DNA of 64,000 nt from Ophioceras dolichostomum (Eukaryota; Ascomycota; Sordariomycetes; Magnaporthales; Ophioceraceae): the NCBI GenBank assembly GCA_003049485.1, contig PYST01000049.1, forward strand, positions 100,904 to 164,903, read 5' to 3'. The notes beneath the pieces were generated by a model, which was not told the origin of the DNA, ran no database searches, and saw nothing but the letters and a program-made list of their open reading frames with translations. Numbering within the stretch: position 1 is the first letter of the stretch; each line of letters starts with the position of its first letter. This document shows positions 1 through 12,909 of the stretch, piece after piece. The position numbers and the translations under genes were made by a program.

Positions 1-2282
1 GGGGAATTCGCCCGCGGCCAGGTTAGAGGTACTGCAGCACATGCGCCCAGCTCAAGTGATTCATGTCTCCTCTCGAACGGGGACCAAGTGAGGTCATCAG
101 TGGGTAGCAGGACCACAATTTGGTTGTCCAAGGAAATGAATCTTCAGCTACTCCGTACCAGGCGCCGAAATTTCGGGGGTCAAGAGCCCCGTCCTGATCC
201 CAGGATACTACTGCCTGTCCCAAATTATTAGCTCATGAGCTGCACAAGGATCACTGATTACCTAGGTACCAACCCAGTAGGTAAGTTGTCCGCCTTTCTC
301 CCCATTTCTCTTTCTTCCTCTTCTTCTTTCTTCTTCTTTTGTTTTTTTTTCTTCCTTTTTTCTCATTGATCTAAGCTAGCTCCCCCATGACTGTTCCGGA
401 CCCCAAGTCCACCCTGAAGAATAGACACCGCCCTCTACTCCAATTTTGATGAGACGGTGACAGGCGACATGGGCTCGAACCGACGTGGAATCAACTGGAG
501 ACCCTCGGAGACCTCGGAGACCTGGTTAGGCAGGTCCATCATGGCAACCCAGCCAGCGGCATAGCGCCAGAGATAAAGTTTTTTGGGGCTTTGGAATCTC
601 TCTTCGGGCTTCGGGTCCCAGGGATTGCATCAGAAAGTTAAGGCACGACGGGGCGGTCGGACATGGAACCCCCTTCCAACGCGACAAAGTTCATCAATCA
701 TCATTGAACAACGAAATGGTCAGGTCTTCCAGCACGGGGCAGACCTTGCGACATCGGCTGATCGTCCTCACCTGCCCTGTCTCCTTGACATCATCACCTA
801 AGACCCGCTCTCTCATCACCCCCGGATCTAGCATTTATAACGTTCCGTAATGGTTCTGTAATCACCTCAAAGTCAACCCACTAGCTCCGGCGGCGGTCTC
901 CATCGTGGCATCTCCAACCGGATCTTCAATTCCCTTCCTAACTCGGGGAATCTCGCCGGCTCTTCTACCAAGGTAAGTGCGAATTTGTCTAACGCCTTTT
1001 CTTGTCCTCTCTTTTCTCCAAGGCCTCCCTTGACGAAAGCTCACCAAGGTGAAAGCACCAGGCAACCGCAGCGCTGCGGTCGTCCGACCGAAAAGGAGCC
1101 CGGCCTAGCGACCTTCCTCAAACGATTCACAATTTACCCCCCACTCCAACTTGGTCAAACTTGGCACTCGACAAGAATACTACCCCCGATTCCGGGTCAA
1201 TGAGGCAAGCGCAAAGCAGACGGAAAATCGGGAGAGGGGAAAGCAAACCAAGCAAGCCAAGCACGCTCGATTCGAATACCGAGAGACCACATGTAGTTCC
1301 TGCATGAAGAAATGAGAGCGAAGGAATGCCCAGAATGCGGAGGTGGTTGCAGTCTTGCAGAACATTTGCAGACATGCGCTGACAGCTTCCACTATGGATT
1401 ACCACCAGCCATCCACCCTACTATGTAATATCTGCTAGTGCAGTCACAGTCTCCCCAAGCCTTCCTTCGATGCTGCATGCATGCAGTCGCGTCCGAAACT
1501 CCCCTTCGCTCCGGCTTTCCCCAACTTCACCACCACCCCCTGGAGGTGGCCTAGCTTGTCTCTCGTTCATCAGAACTTCAGACGACAGTTCGAGCGCCGC
1601 GGCCGTCCTTCCAAGGTTGCACCTGTGGCGCCTGGTGGCCATGCTTCTCTCCTTGTGAAGCCGTGGACGCCGTCTGAAGTCATCCTCCTAGCCTCGATTA
1701 TAGGATGGACCCCGATCTGATAAGATTGAATGCCGAGCAAATACAATCTTGATCAAACCCGCCATCCAGGGAAAAAGCCAGGGGAGGTGAACCGGGATAC
1801 GGCGGGGTACACCGCCGAGCTGGCATGCTACATAAGCGGGATAAGCTTGCACAGCACAGAAACAGGAATGCGCTCTCCAGTAAGCGGGCAAACGTTTGGA
1901 AAGTTCCTCCGGCCCGCGCGTGGCGGCAGCACAAACAAGGATTGCGGTGATGCCACGAGTAAGTCTCCGAGGGGTGAGATGGAGGACCAGCGAGGGGTGC
2001 TGGTGTGCCGGTGGCGAGATGCTCCGTCAAAATTGCATGCGTACCCCGGCTCGGCGCCGCTGACGGGCAGACGAACCGCCATGGGTGGCCATGGCATGTT
2101 GCAGTGTGCGTGTGCCGGGTAAATACCGCTCTCTCCGCGACTACATAATGTAGCGGATGCGAACGGCCTCACCTCTCGTCTTCCGCTCGTCTCCCTTTTC
2201 TTCTCCAGGTCGTAGTCCCCCACTCTACACATCCTCACCCAAGCCACTCCTTTGTACTGTGTGAAACTACATCCCCCTCACA
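1..2282. other. Intergenic region upstream of the dehydrogenase
   Basis: No coding frame here shows recognisable protein character. Positions 299-365 are a long C/T tract, and another C/T-rich stretch at about 2178-2212 lies just before the start codon at 2283, as in many fungal promoters and leaders. A TATA-like element (tttataa) occurs near 835. Nothing else was recognised. Confidence 0.6.
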
Positions 2283-3505
2283 ATGCGTTCTTCGCTCCTC
2301 CTCTCGACCCTGGCGTCAACCGTCCTGGCGGCCAGGCCCTACCTCAACGAGCCCGACACGGGACTCGAGGAGGTGCTGGCCGGCCTGCCCGTTGGCCAGC
2401 TTCCCAACATCGCCGACATGGTGGCGCTTCACGACTTCGACTGGGCTGCCAGGAACTACCTGCCCAAGAAGAACTACACCTACTACCGCAACGGCGCCGG
2501 CGGCGAGTGGTCGTACCGCAACAACCTGGAGGTCTACAACCGCTACAAGCTGAGGCCGCGCACCATGGTCGACATCATCAACATCGAGAAGAGCCTGCCG
2601 TCAGTGCCCCCCCGAGAACCGTACCTGTAAAAATTAAAACCCCAACTTCAGCTGACATTTCGATACTCAGAACCACCATAATGGGCCACAACTACTCAGC
2701 GCCCTTCTTCATCTCCCCCTGCGCGCGCGCCGACTACGGCCACCCAGACGCGGAGCTCAACCTCGTCAAGGCCGCAGGCGCCAACAACATCCTGTACATC
2801 GTCTCGTCCTTCTCCGCGCTGCCCATCGAGACCATCGCCGCCGCCCGCGCCGAAGGCCAGCTGCTCTTCTCCCAGGTCTACGTCAACAACAACGACACTG
2901 CCAACCAGATCCTCTTCGACCGTGCCGAGGCCGCGGGATCCGTCGCGCTCGTGTGGGCCGTCGACTCGCCCGGTTCCCCCTCCCGGCAGCGCGCGGCCCG
3001 ATACGGCGTCGGCAGCGCCAACAACGTGTTCATCACCAACACGTGGGACACGCTCGCCAAGTACCGCAACATGACTTCTCTCCCATTCGTCCTGAAGGGC
3101 ATCCAGACCGTCGGCGACGCGCGGCAGGCGGTGGCCCACGGCGTGCAGGCCATCATCCTGTCGAACCATGGCGGCCGCAACCTGGACGGCTCCCCCTCGT
3201 CGCTGGAGGTCGCGCTGGAGATCAAGCGCGAGGCGCCCGAGATCTTCGAGCAGATCGAGGTGCTGGCCGATGGCGGCGTGCGGTACGGCACCGACGCGCT
3301 GAGGCTGCTGGCGCTGGGCGTGAAGGCTGTGGGCATCGGCAGGCCCGTCATGTTCTCGAACGTGTTCGGGCAGGCGGGCGTGGACAAGGTGCTGAAGCTG
3401 TTCAAGGCCGAGATCATGAACGACGGCGCCAACTTGGGCGTGGCGGATTTGAAGCAGATTGATGATGCCTATGTCGACTGGACGCCTAACCATTGGTACA
3501 GCTAG
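2283..3505 (+). CDS. Secreted FMN-dependent alpha-hydroxy-acid dehydrogenase (lactate dehydrogenase/glycolate oxidase family)
   Basis: The model has two exons, 2283-2599 and 2671-3505. The 71-bp intron starts GTCAGT, has a CTGAC branch site, and is needed to join the two frames; the product is 383 residues. Residues 1-17 form a hydrophobic signal peptide ending in an LAA-type site, so the enzyme is probably secreted or enters the secretory pathway. The rest is an FMN-binding TIM barrel. The family's active-site residues are visible: Asp204 with Arg211/Arg213, Lys248 in the LKGIQ motif, and His272 and Arg275 in SNHGGRNLD. The DGGVRYGTDALR and GIGRP phosphate-binding segments follow. The family oxidises L-2-hydroxy acids such as lactate or glycolate through FMN. 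No cytochrome b5 domain is present, so the electron acceptor may be oxygen; substrate and acceptor cannot be told from sequence. Confidence 0.9.
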
Positions 3506-4283
3506 ACGTTCTTTTCTTACAGCATACCGGGGCTATAGGCGGGCTATTGGGAAAGTTGGAATGAGAGGACGATGAGAAACGAAAAGGGGGGAGGTTGAAG
3601 GGTCAGCCGTAGTGCGAGCTACACTGGCAGGGGAGGATAACGATGAGGCATTTTGAGAACTCGATTCTTTGTATATACTAATTTCTTCCCCAAGAGACCT
3701 CCGTACGATATCCACGTCCATTTAATTTTGTCCGTTCGCAATCTCTTCCGCCTCGCTGTTCTGATCATACGATACGCCGGCCCCGGGAGTAGCGACGGGT
3801 TCGCTCCAACGAAGAATAGCCCCTTCGCAGATTCCGGCCCTTGCAGTAGACGGTGCCAGACGAGCCTGTACCTGTATCACAAATGACATGAAAAAGGTTC
3901 CCCAGAGTACTAGTAATACCATCTGGAATGAGAAGTGGAGCTAGTACTCTCACTCGGAATCTCGCTGTGATACCTGGCGTAAGGCTTTTAGTGCTTTCTT
4001 CATTACTGGTATTATTCAGTCATCTCTCCTAGGCCCCCTGGCTTATAAACACGCTGTAGTAAACCTTCGCCCTACGAGATCATTTCCTGTCACCCACTGC
4101 TTCGCATAGACGAAAGACTAGCGGCAAACCTTGGTTCAGGGATCATGTGATATTCCTATGGACTGCGACTCTTCTTATCCGCAGGCGTCGACAATATGAG
4201 TCATTGAGCCACGACAGAGGTACACTTGAACAACTTACCTAGGCAGGTAGTAGGTTCAGACCCCTTTTCCCCACAAACTCACT
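3506..4283. other. Intergenic region
   Basis: This is the 3' flank of the dehydrogenase. It holds no supportable gene. A short CCTA/TAGG-type element (acctaggcaggtagtaggt) lies near 4239-4258. Confidence 0.5.
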
Positions 4284-4909
4284 TCACCATCCGCTTGTGG
4301 AGCTTCTTTCTACCGCCCCACCACCAGCCGCCTCAGACTCCTCCTTGATAGCCTCCAGCATGCGATCGATCGTCAGGACATCCACAGCCGTGCTCGCGAG
4401 CAACATGGCGTTATGCGCGTTGATCCCGCACAAGGCATTCACCCCGCATGCACGCCCTGGCGTGGTACTTGGCGTTGAAGCTGCCGGTCGACATGGTGAT
4501 CGAGGCAGCGCTGTCGACGGCGTCACGGTCCGGCTGTCCTTGCTCGCCATGTAGATTCGTGGGCGAAGACCTCCCGGTAGCCGATCTCGGGGTTGTTATA
4601 GGTCTCTTGGCTGATCGTCCAAAGCTCTTCTGTGAGAGAGTCGATGTGGTCCGAGATAGTGGTGAGATATGGCGTCGCGTCGTTCGTCTTATCGGGAAGA
4701 ATCGCCACTGCTGTTGCTGAGGCCGCTACGGAGAGGAGCAAAGCCCGATGGGAAGACCGGTGGGGAGAGTTCCAAGGCCCGTTTTTAGGAACGATGCGAC
4801 GAAATACAGAGGGGTATGGCGCTCCACTGCGGTTGACCTCGACTAGTGATATCGTGCGGAGGTCACTGGGGTGAAAAACCGTCGCTGCACTTGGGGCCCG
4901 GAAGCACAT
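4284..4909 (-). pseudogene. Remnant of an M20-type amidohydrolase/peptidase
   Basis: On the minus strand the first part encodes a hydrophobic signal-like stretch, then a helix and the segment NPEIGYREVFAHE. That segment is typical of the N-terminus of fungal M20 peptidases and aminoacylase-like amidohydrolases. Downstream homology-like pieces (a VTP segment, STGSFNAKYHARA, and a cysteine/histidine segment resembling the metal-binding GHACGHN region) occur in different frames, so at least two frameshifts are required. The metal-binding motif itself is not intact, and the dimerisation domain and C-terminal half (several hundred residues) are absent. The assignment rests on short motifs only. 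It could instead be an unrelated sequence with a chance match, but the order of motifs fits the family. Confidence 0.5.
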
Positions 4910-7900
4910 ATTAATGCCCCTTTTTGTGAGCGAACATTTACGTCAGGCTATCGACTGATGAGTGCGGCATTCGCTTTGGAGTACGAGACAGTGCTCCGCT
5001 GGATTGTTCTCGCAGAGCCTCTGTCGATGGACTCCGCTGAACGGCGAAGCGACTGGGTGACCGAACATCTTGAGGGGTAGGTAATCTAAGCTACCATTGC
5101 CGCAAAAGGCCTATTCCCATCGAGTCCGAGGCTTGGTGTCATGGGCCTTGATAACGAACAGCAGATAGTAGGGGTTGTTCTGCAGCATGATGGGTCATCG
5201 CTATGCCTGTTCAGGCTGCTGCGAACGCCGAACGGCAAGCGAGCGGAGGTACCCACAAGGGATCACCGAGGGGGTGAGCCCTCCCGGGCCGGGCGTCTCC
5301 CAGGAATCTCACCCAAGACGAAGCGGCAAAAAGATATTGACTCCCCTGGATCCGCGTCCGACGGCCGGTTGGGCTCCAATATTGTAGCGTCCGCGTTATG
5401 GCCGACATGTGCGCCGAGGCGAGGAGGCCGCGAGGTTCTCCACGTAGAGAGCTGCTTAGTATAGGGTTAGAGGCGCATTACACCATAGCAGTCGACTGCT
5501 CGAGGAGAGGGAAGCCTAGAGGCACCTTCCTATGCGAGATGCCCCGAATGGACCATGGAGCTCACCATACATACTAGTAGTCCTCGGAGGGGTTCGGATG
5601 GCTGATAGTGTATTCGTCCCATATCCAACTCGCATCCATCTCTTGATACGAGGGGCTCCTGCCTACCAACCTTGACCAAGCAGGTCTCTTGACTTAGCCA
5701 CGTGGTCTGCGGCTGTTGGGAATTTCAACGACTATACTTCCGTCTGTCATCTGAGAATCGTTTGATCTGGTGGTGTATGTCAAGGTTGTTCGTCCGGCTT
5801 AAGCTGGTAACCCCATGTCCTTGGGATAGCACCTTTGACGAATGATAAGAGCCTTCCGAGGCGTTGCGGCTTTGGAAGCGGGAATGGCCTCGTGATGTGC
5901 ATGTCGGCTTTTCATCTCGAGTTCTCCGATACCGAGAGCTGTTGTGGGCGGAACTGGGAGCTCATCGGGAGGCAGGTATGAGGAGCAGACAGCGTGGCAA
6001 GCTTCTTGACTAGCTCCAGATGACGTTGCCGTGAGTCCTCCAGAGCCCAAGAGTCGTGCTCGCTTTAACGCCAGTGTCCCCTCGAGTAGCAACCCCCCTT
6101 CTGTATGCCATTCTTGACCATTCGTTATATTCCTGGCCACATATCATCTAGGGGAGTGAGAGCAAAGACGATAGTTTCCGGTAGCGGCAAGGCAAACGTC
6201 GCATCCCATCGTTGACTATAAAATGACTATCAAGTAGCGCGTATGTCCCTCTCTTACGTTGATAGGGGGAGCCTATCCTACCAGGCTGGAACTTCCTAGC
6301 CTAGGTCTAAAACTGCAGATGGTTCACGTAACGATCTCATGTCGCCATACCATCTGTCATCTGAGGGGAAAAAAAGGAAAACGGCGCCCGGACATAAGCC
6401 CGCTGGTCAGAGAGGCTCTGGGAACGGCCACTTGTTCATGAGATAAGACCAGGCTGCATGTCGAGAGGTAAACATGCACGATAAGACAGCATCGGCAGCG
6501 TGGCGACAAGTACGACGACGAGGGGCGATCTGTTATCCTAGAATCTGATGACACTTGGCCGCTTTCGGAGCGGGGCAGGGTGGACGTGACAAGGAAGCGA
6601 TGCGTTCCCCATGGCCAAGACCACTACCACTCACACTGCAGTTCGATACTGGTGACTAGCAAGCAGTAGTATAGAGACAAGTCCTCTTTCACTCCGCTTG
6701 CTGTCGAGGCGTTGTTGGCCAGATTAGTTTGAGAGGATGTGATCACTGGGTCACTGATCAGATGCTGGAGATGTTGCCGGTGTTACCAAGCGAGACAGAG
6801 AATGATGATGACGGCCGACATGTGCGGCCGAGGAAGAGTAAAGGACTAGATAGATAGAGTTGAACGGGGAGAGCCCTCGGCTCTGGAAGTCGGGCATGCG
6901 ACGTGTCATGCTTTTGTAGATGTGCTTTGTCGATAGGCGCGCGGTGTGTGCCGCTTTGTTTTGCCTTCCCCGTGACTCGGCTCCCTCCCTAGCAGCGGAA
7001 GATGAGCATGTAACTATTGAATCGAGACTCATCTGTCGCGCAGCGTGGCTCGACGTCGAGGTCGGGAGGCAGAGGTGCAGGAAGGCGAGGCCTGATGCTG
7101 AAGTTGCTGAGTGATGTCACACAGATCCACACGCCTGTACTCGCCATCTGTTACCGATTCGTCGCAGCGGAGAGCCGGGGCCGTGGATAGACAGTAGGGG
7201 GCACACACGGCAGGACGGGGATGTCCCAAGTATAAGGATCAGGTGAACGAACAGGCGGCGACCTCGAGACGAGAAAGAAGGCTCGGACCGGAAGCATCCA
7301 GGCAACTCTCCCCCACAAAATCGCCTATCGGGCGGAAACGAACACCTTCATTATCACGAGCTCATTGTGGGTATGCGGTGCGTCGGTAACACAGCAGGCG
7401 GCCCAGACCCGTCTCTTCCCCAGAAGAGAGCGAAAGAGGACGGATGGATGTTCCAGACAACAGGCAAGACAATCATCACACAAACAGACAAGGCATTGTG
7501 ATTGACTGAGGAAGAATACTGCGCCTGCGCAACGGGAAGTCCCGAAGTCCAGGGCTGGGCTGGGCCGGGTTGTGAAGAGTGTGGGTGTGTGGTGGATGTT
7601 CTGCGCGTGACGTCGAGAGAGCGAGGTCCTCGGCCAGCCATCACTGAAGAAAGCCACACTTGTTGGCCCAAAGTTTGAACGACTATGACGTTCGCTGCGG
7701 GCACAATTTGCTGCGATTGGGCAATTGAACATTGAACCTCTGCAGCTTCGGCTGGAGCCCATTGTGATGAGTGCAGCTCAAGAATCGGGATGCACGACTC
7801 CGTGTTTCACCACGGCCTTTTCCCACCCGTCATGCAACTCAGCCGACGGAGCTAAATAATGGAGCGGCTCGTTGCGTTCGTTCGTTCGTGGGTGCTGGGG

Positions 7901-10900
7901 AAAAAGACAGAGGTGTGTGCAGGATGAGGTAAGGAAAGGAGGGAGATCATCCGCTTGGATAAATGTCAAGGAAAGAGAGTTAAAAGAAAGGAAAGGAGAT
8001 CAGACGAATGTTGTCAAACAAGAGGAATTCTCCCTGTGACCAGACACCTGCCTGTCGCACTACCTTGAAGTCATCATGCTGTTTGCCAGCCCGCCGGTCT
8101 GTTTTTGTTCAACAGGCACACTCGTTACATAGATCGCTAACAAGAAATAGCTCAGTTTCGAACAGAAGGGAGGCGGGAACTTTCCTCCTCCCTGGCTGGC
8201 TAAGCTGGAAGGGAGCTTCGCCGCGAGCTAAGAAGGAGTGGCGCCAGGATTGAAAACGCACCATCGCACGGGGTGTTTGGTCGAAGGTCGTGGTCAGGAG
8301 GGAGTCGGAGTCCCTTTTTCTCCGCGATGGGCGGAGAGAGACTGCTGCCGGAGGCAGGCACTGAAGCGCGGATTGCAGTCGGCGATCTAAAAAAGCAGAC
8401 AGCCTCAATCGAAAGGAATCAAAACGATTGGGCCCCAAAAGGCTTGCTTGGATTGACTAGCGGGTTGGCTGCTGGTCCGGCTGAGCTGGGCTGGGTTTGT
8501 TTCATGGTGGTTGAAACGGAGCTTGCCTCCTCCTAAGAAAAGCAAGAAGCGCTGCCGATGCAGCCGGATGGGAGGACGACTTCTTTCTGCTGCTGTGCAT
8601 CCAAGAAACACCGTCAGGGGTAGAATTCGTTTGGGCGTCGTCGCTCGGCGGTCCATCGGGGCGTCCCGGGCTGAGACGACTGGACACCTCATCACACCGC
8701 TTCAACTGGGTGCTGGTTTGTCAGCGGCTGATTCTTTCATCAGCAAACAAACAAACCTAACGATCGCGCGCGTATCTTGTGCATTGTCGCATGCAGGTTC
8801 GCGATGTCTAGTCAATGTCCTGCTTGTCGAAAAGGCCTCTGTTGTTCGCTGTTGATGCGGCTCGAGGTTTGGGAGAGCTTAGACGGTTCGGACACGAGCA
8901 CCATAGCTCGCACAGCTCCAAACCCGACCCCGCCAGGCAAGTGTCAGGTCAATCAGGGGCGGCAAGCGCCGCCTCCAAAAGATCGCCAGATTGGGGAAAG
9001 ATCGCTCAGTGTCTCAAGTCTCGCCAATGGTCTCAATTGCTTTTTCTACCATGCTACAACATACTCGGAACACCCAACGTTGGGAATTAGATGGCATAGG
9101 TAGACGCACGCAGGGGAGGGAGGTGAGCCAAAGAGGGATTGAAGTTATGAAGAATTCCTCCATGTCGAGTCGTCCACAGGGTTTCTTCGTGTTCATTACA
9201 CAGTACGACAGAGGTTGGCCAGCCTCAGGGGCGGGCGTTCAGCCAGTGAGGAAATATCCCGACAGCTTCTGCCCTGACGCGTCTTCCCCTGCCCCCTTTT
9301 GGTGGAGCACTGGAGAAGTATCTGCACGTGGGAGATTCGTGGAATGGGCGGAGGGGGCTGAGTCTGAGGTCCGGAGTCGCACTGTGATGGCAGCAAGAGG
9401 TACATAATTGCTCGCACATTCCAGCACTTCCCTCCACCAGAGAATAAGGCTGGCGGGAAGGCGATGGATGATCTGTTTGACGAAAGAAGCCGGCTGTCGC
9501 GAAAGCGCTATCTGTCTGAGGTAGGCAGCGGCCATGACGCTTCTAGGTCACTCGGTCAAGCTCTCGAAAAGCCCTAGAAGACAAAAATTGGTTCACGATC
9601 GTGTAGGTGCAGAAGCGAATTGGTCTGATCCTTATTCCGCCCCGGTTATCCTCGCCTGGTTCATCTCCCTAGCCGGCCTCGGCAGTCGAGAGAACGAGAC
9701 TCGAAAGACGCCGGATTCTCGGGGTTTTACAAAGAATTATGTTGTATGGTACGGCTGCACATCGCTTGGACGGTGACGAACCAGCCAAGAAAAGATGAGC
9801 AAAAGCGAGATGTCAATGCTGAGGCGCATGCAAACTCGGCGACGCGGCGGCCGAGATGCATCTCCTCTATCCCAAGTGGCCGGACTTTCGTCCCATCTCC
9901 CCAAGCGGCGCCGGTTTCCCGATCGGCCTCTGCTGATGAGCTGCGTTCTTTGGCGGGGAAAGTTCAGGTCCGGAGGCTGATAAGCTGGGAGTTATCGGAG
10001 CTAGCATCTTGACTATGATTGGCGTCGAGGCTTCGAAGGGTGTGTGGAAGGCAGCCTGAAGCTCTCAATCAAACCTTTCCGCCACCAGCCAGGAACCACA
10101 GGTGAGGTTCATCAGCCAGGCTTAAAAGAGCAGGCTCTAGAGGGAGTGGCGTTGTTCTGGTCATCCTCCCACCTCCTTTTCCCCCTCTCGTCCCCTGCAT
10201 TAGACCTCTCGATAACAACGGAGCCAACTGTTCTCCAGAGTATCCTCAAAGCGGCAGCAATGGCTGGAACCAACCGCGACCACCGCCGTGCTCCGCCGGG
10301 GAAGAGCTCACGAGACGCTCGGAGTGCTGGGAATGGCGATGGTGATAGCGGTTGATGGACATCACAAGGTCCGTGTGGCGGGTTGTCAACCCCCGCCCAG
10401 ACTTCGTCGTCGTCCGTGATGGTGAATTCGAATGGCAAAGAGGTCGTCTTTTGTCCTTTTCCCGTCCTGCGTTGAAACCCTCCCAGTTCGCGGCGACGCC
10501 CCCTGCATGCCCAGGCAGGTACGTACCATCAATTCGTACGGCCTGAGGAACTGAACGTTGAGAGACGCAACATTGATTTCCATGGTCGAGGAGGGGGTGG
10601 CGTCGGTACCCAGTGTGGACAGCCGTGTCTGACACTGGAGTGCACTTGGAATTCGCCGTGATAGGTGCAGTGGGCGGGCCACTTAAACATAGCACCGGCA
10701 GCATGCAGGCTAGCACCCAATTAAGCCGCTGGCCTATCAGAGCGCGTCTTCAATTTAAACCTGGACATTGTGCCATCCTGGTCGATTCTCAAACAAACGA
10801 GTCGGTCGGGCGGTGGATGATGGATTTTCCTCTTCTCACTCCCTCTGTCTCTGTCGCAATCCCGTCGCCGAGCATCTGTTATACATACTCATTCGGAGCG

Positions 10901-11800
10901 GGAGAATTGATGCTTCCCGTTCAGCCCTCCACAGCCCGTGAATTTGAACCGCTGGTGCTGGTGGAGCGTTTGAGAGGGGACACACGTCAGGTGGCTTTTT
11001 CTCGCGGTTGCAGGAACCCAGGCGACGGCAATTCGAGTGGCGAAGAATGAACCTGAGAATCGACTGGGTCACTCGAAAACTCGCTCGACACCAATGGACA
11101 CGCGCTTGTTCCTGGCTAGAGGTAGCTGTAGCCCCTAGTGAGCCCGAGCTACTGCGGGTTGGACACATTTGATGCTGTGTTGGTCAGGTCCCGTGCGTGC
11201 ATGCGTGCCATGGACTGTGCACTGTGAACTGTGGACATGTACCGCCCCATCAAGCCGAGTGTTCTTCTCCTTTTGGGCCACTTCATTCAGCAGCATGATT
11301 CCGGGAGCGTATCGCATCAATCAGCAACTGTGATAAGAAAGCGATAAAAGCGAAAAGGCAAAGATATGAGCAGAAAACTCCTCCCATCATTCTCGCCCAG
11401 CCCAAGTGCAGATGCATGAACCGCAATCAGATCCGGAGGAGGCTGGCAGAGTAAGCAAAGTTCCGACGAGGTATTTATGGGGCTGTGCACGGTGATGGTG
11501 TAGAGGATAATTGGGGATAATTGGGAGGGCTGCGTCCGAAAGGGGTGACATAGAAGAGACCTCCTGACTTGGCGCACCACCCTGGGGCCTTTTCCAATAC
11601 CCCAGTGGCCAGTGCCATCTTTTCTGGGGGCCATTTTGCCTTATCCAGCGATTGAGAGGACACCCGGACCCCAGTCGCTTATTGCGAACAGGCAGTGTGA
11701 GGTGAATGCGCCAGGCCCATCCAGCACTGAACAATTCAGCACCAGCAGCAGCAAGCCCCCTTCCATCGCATGCCCCCATCTAACGGGTACCCTTCCAAGT
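4910..11800. other. Gene-poor region of about 7 kb
   Basis: No reading frame in this stretch combines length, codon bias and recognisable protein character on either strand. Frames of about 100-145 codons do occur, but they overlap one another antisense and look random. There are no obvious terminal inverted repeats, long terminal repeats or tRNA genes. Untranslated RNA, distant regulatory DNA for SHO1 or degraded repeats are all possible; the sequence does not choose between them. Confidence 0.5.
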
Positions 11801-12909
11801 CTCCCTCTCCATTCCACTCCCATTTTCCCACATGGTCCCCCTCCCTATTTTTTTTTCATTGCTTCTTTTCTTCTCTCCTTCCCCCCCAACCTCGAATTGC
11901 AAGGCGACAATTAATTCCCCCCTCGCCGCCAGCCTCCAGCGGATAAACGACCACTGACATCGTGCATCCTTAACGAAGCGAACGAATTTCCTTCTTTTGG
12001 TTTTTTTGGGCGGATTTTGGTCAGGCAGGACGAGAGACAGGGCCGATCGGGATCATTGTTGAGAGGAGGCAGACAGACACACAGAGAGAGACAGGAAATC
12101 TCGACAGCGTCACTCGAGAACGACACATCAATTGTCGACGAGCGACCGATCGGGGCGACCGCACGAGAACAAAGAGAAGTCATCGTCCGTCGTTCCCGTC
12201 GACCAACGAGACGCTCGGCTCAGCTCGCTCGAATCCGATTGAGACCCTTTTCATTCGATTCACGACGATCGTTTTGCTTCTCTTTTGCCCATCCAACAAC
12301 GACGCCCATCTCTCAAGAGAGCCCTCTGCTGGACAACCGCCTCTTGCATACTATCTATTTCGCCTTTTATTTTCGAGTTTCGCTCAGCCGTTTATCGTCG
12401 GTTTTGTTTTGTGTCCAGGCCATTTGCACCGGCCGCCGTTTGTTGGAGCGAAGTGCAGCCTTAATTTTGTGTTGGCGTCACCCTTTCCACCAGCCAGCCT
12501 CCAAAGCAACGACACCCTCCCGTCCGGTGTCCCCAACCACAAGCCCGCCCGCCCAGTCGCTCCTTTCTGGAATTGCTCACCACACCACACCACCACCAAC
12601 CACCAATCTCACATCCCCAAACCTCCCTCCGCGCCGCCCCTTGACCTCAGCTTCCGCCATCGCCGCCACAGACCCCGAGCGTCGCATTCCTCTTAGAAGA
12701 GAGCTCACCTTTCCATCGCACCTTTGCGCTCCATGAATCGCACGACGCGATAATTTTCTCGATCACCGAACTACCTGCTCTCGAACGAAATACCGCGTCT
12801 CGCAAAGAAAAAAAGATCGTTGTACGCCGCGCACACTCAGAACCGAGCATACAGATAGAAGGACCTTATGCCATCCTACGGCTCACTACACTCACCGTCG
12901 CTGCGTAAA
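11801..12909 (+). promoter_or_regulatory. Pyrimidine-rich promoter and long 5' leader of SHO1
   Basis: From about 11810 the plus strand is C/T-rich with T-runs at 11850 and 12000, and it remains stop-poor and proline/serine-like without a protein of recognisable character. A short upstream frame, ATG at 12733 to TAA ending at 12753 (six codons), precedes the main start. A second upstream ATG at 12868 is in frame with SHO1 and would add 14 residues. These features suggest a long leader, possibly with translational control. The transcription start is not determined. Confidence 0.45.

Noticed and set aside
1..30. Restriction-site-like start of the window (gaattc, ccgcgg)
   Set aside because: Two six-base sites close together are not enough to claim vector or linker sequence.
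12017..12736. Open frame of 239 codons in the SHO1 leader
   Set aside because: It has no ATG at its start, is rich in Ser/Pro/Arg as expected from C/T-rich DNA, and overlaps other random frames. It is better explained as untranslated leader.
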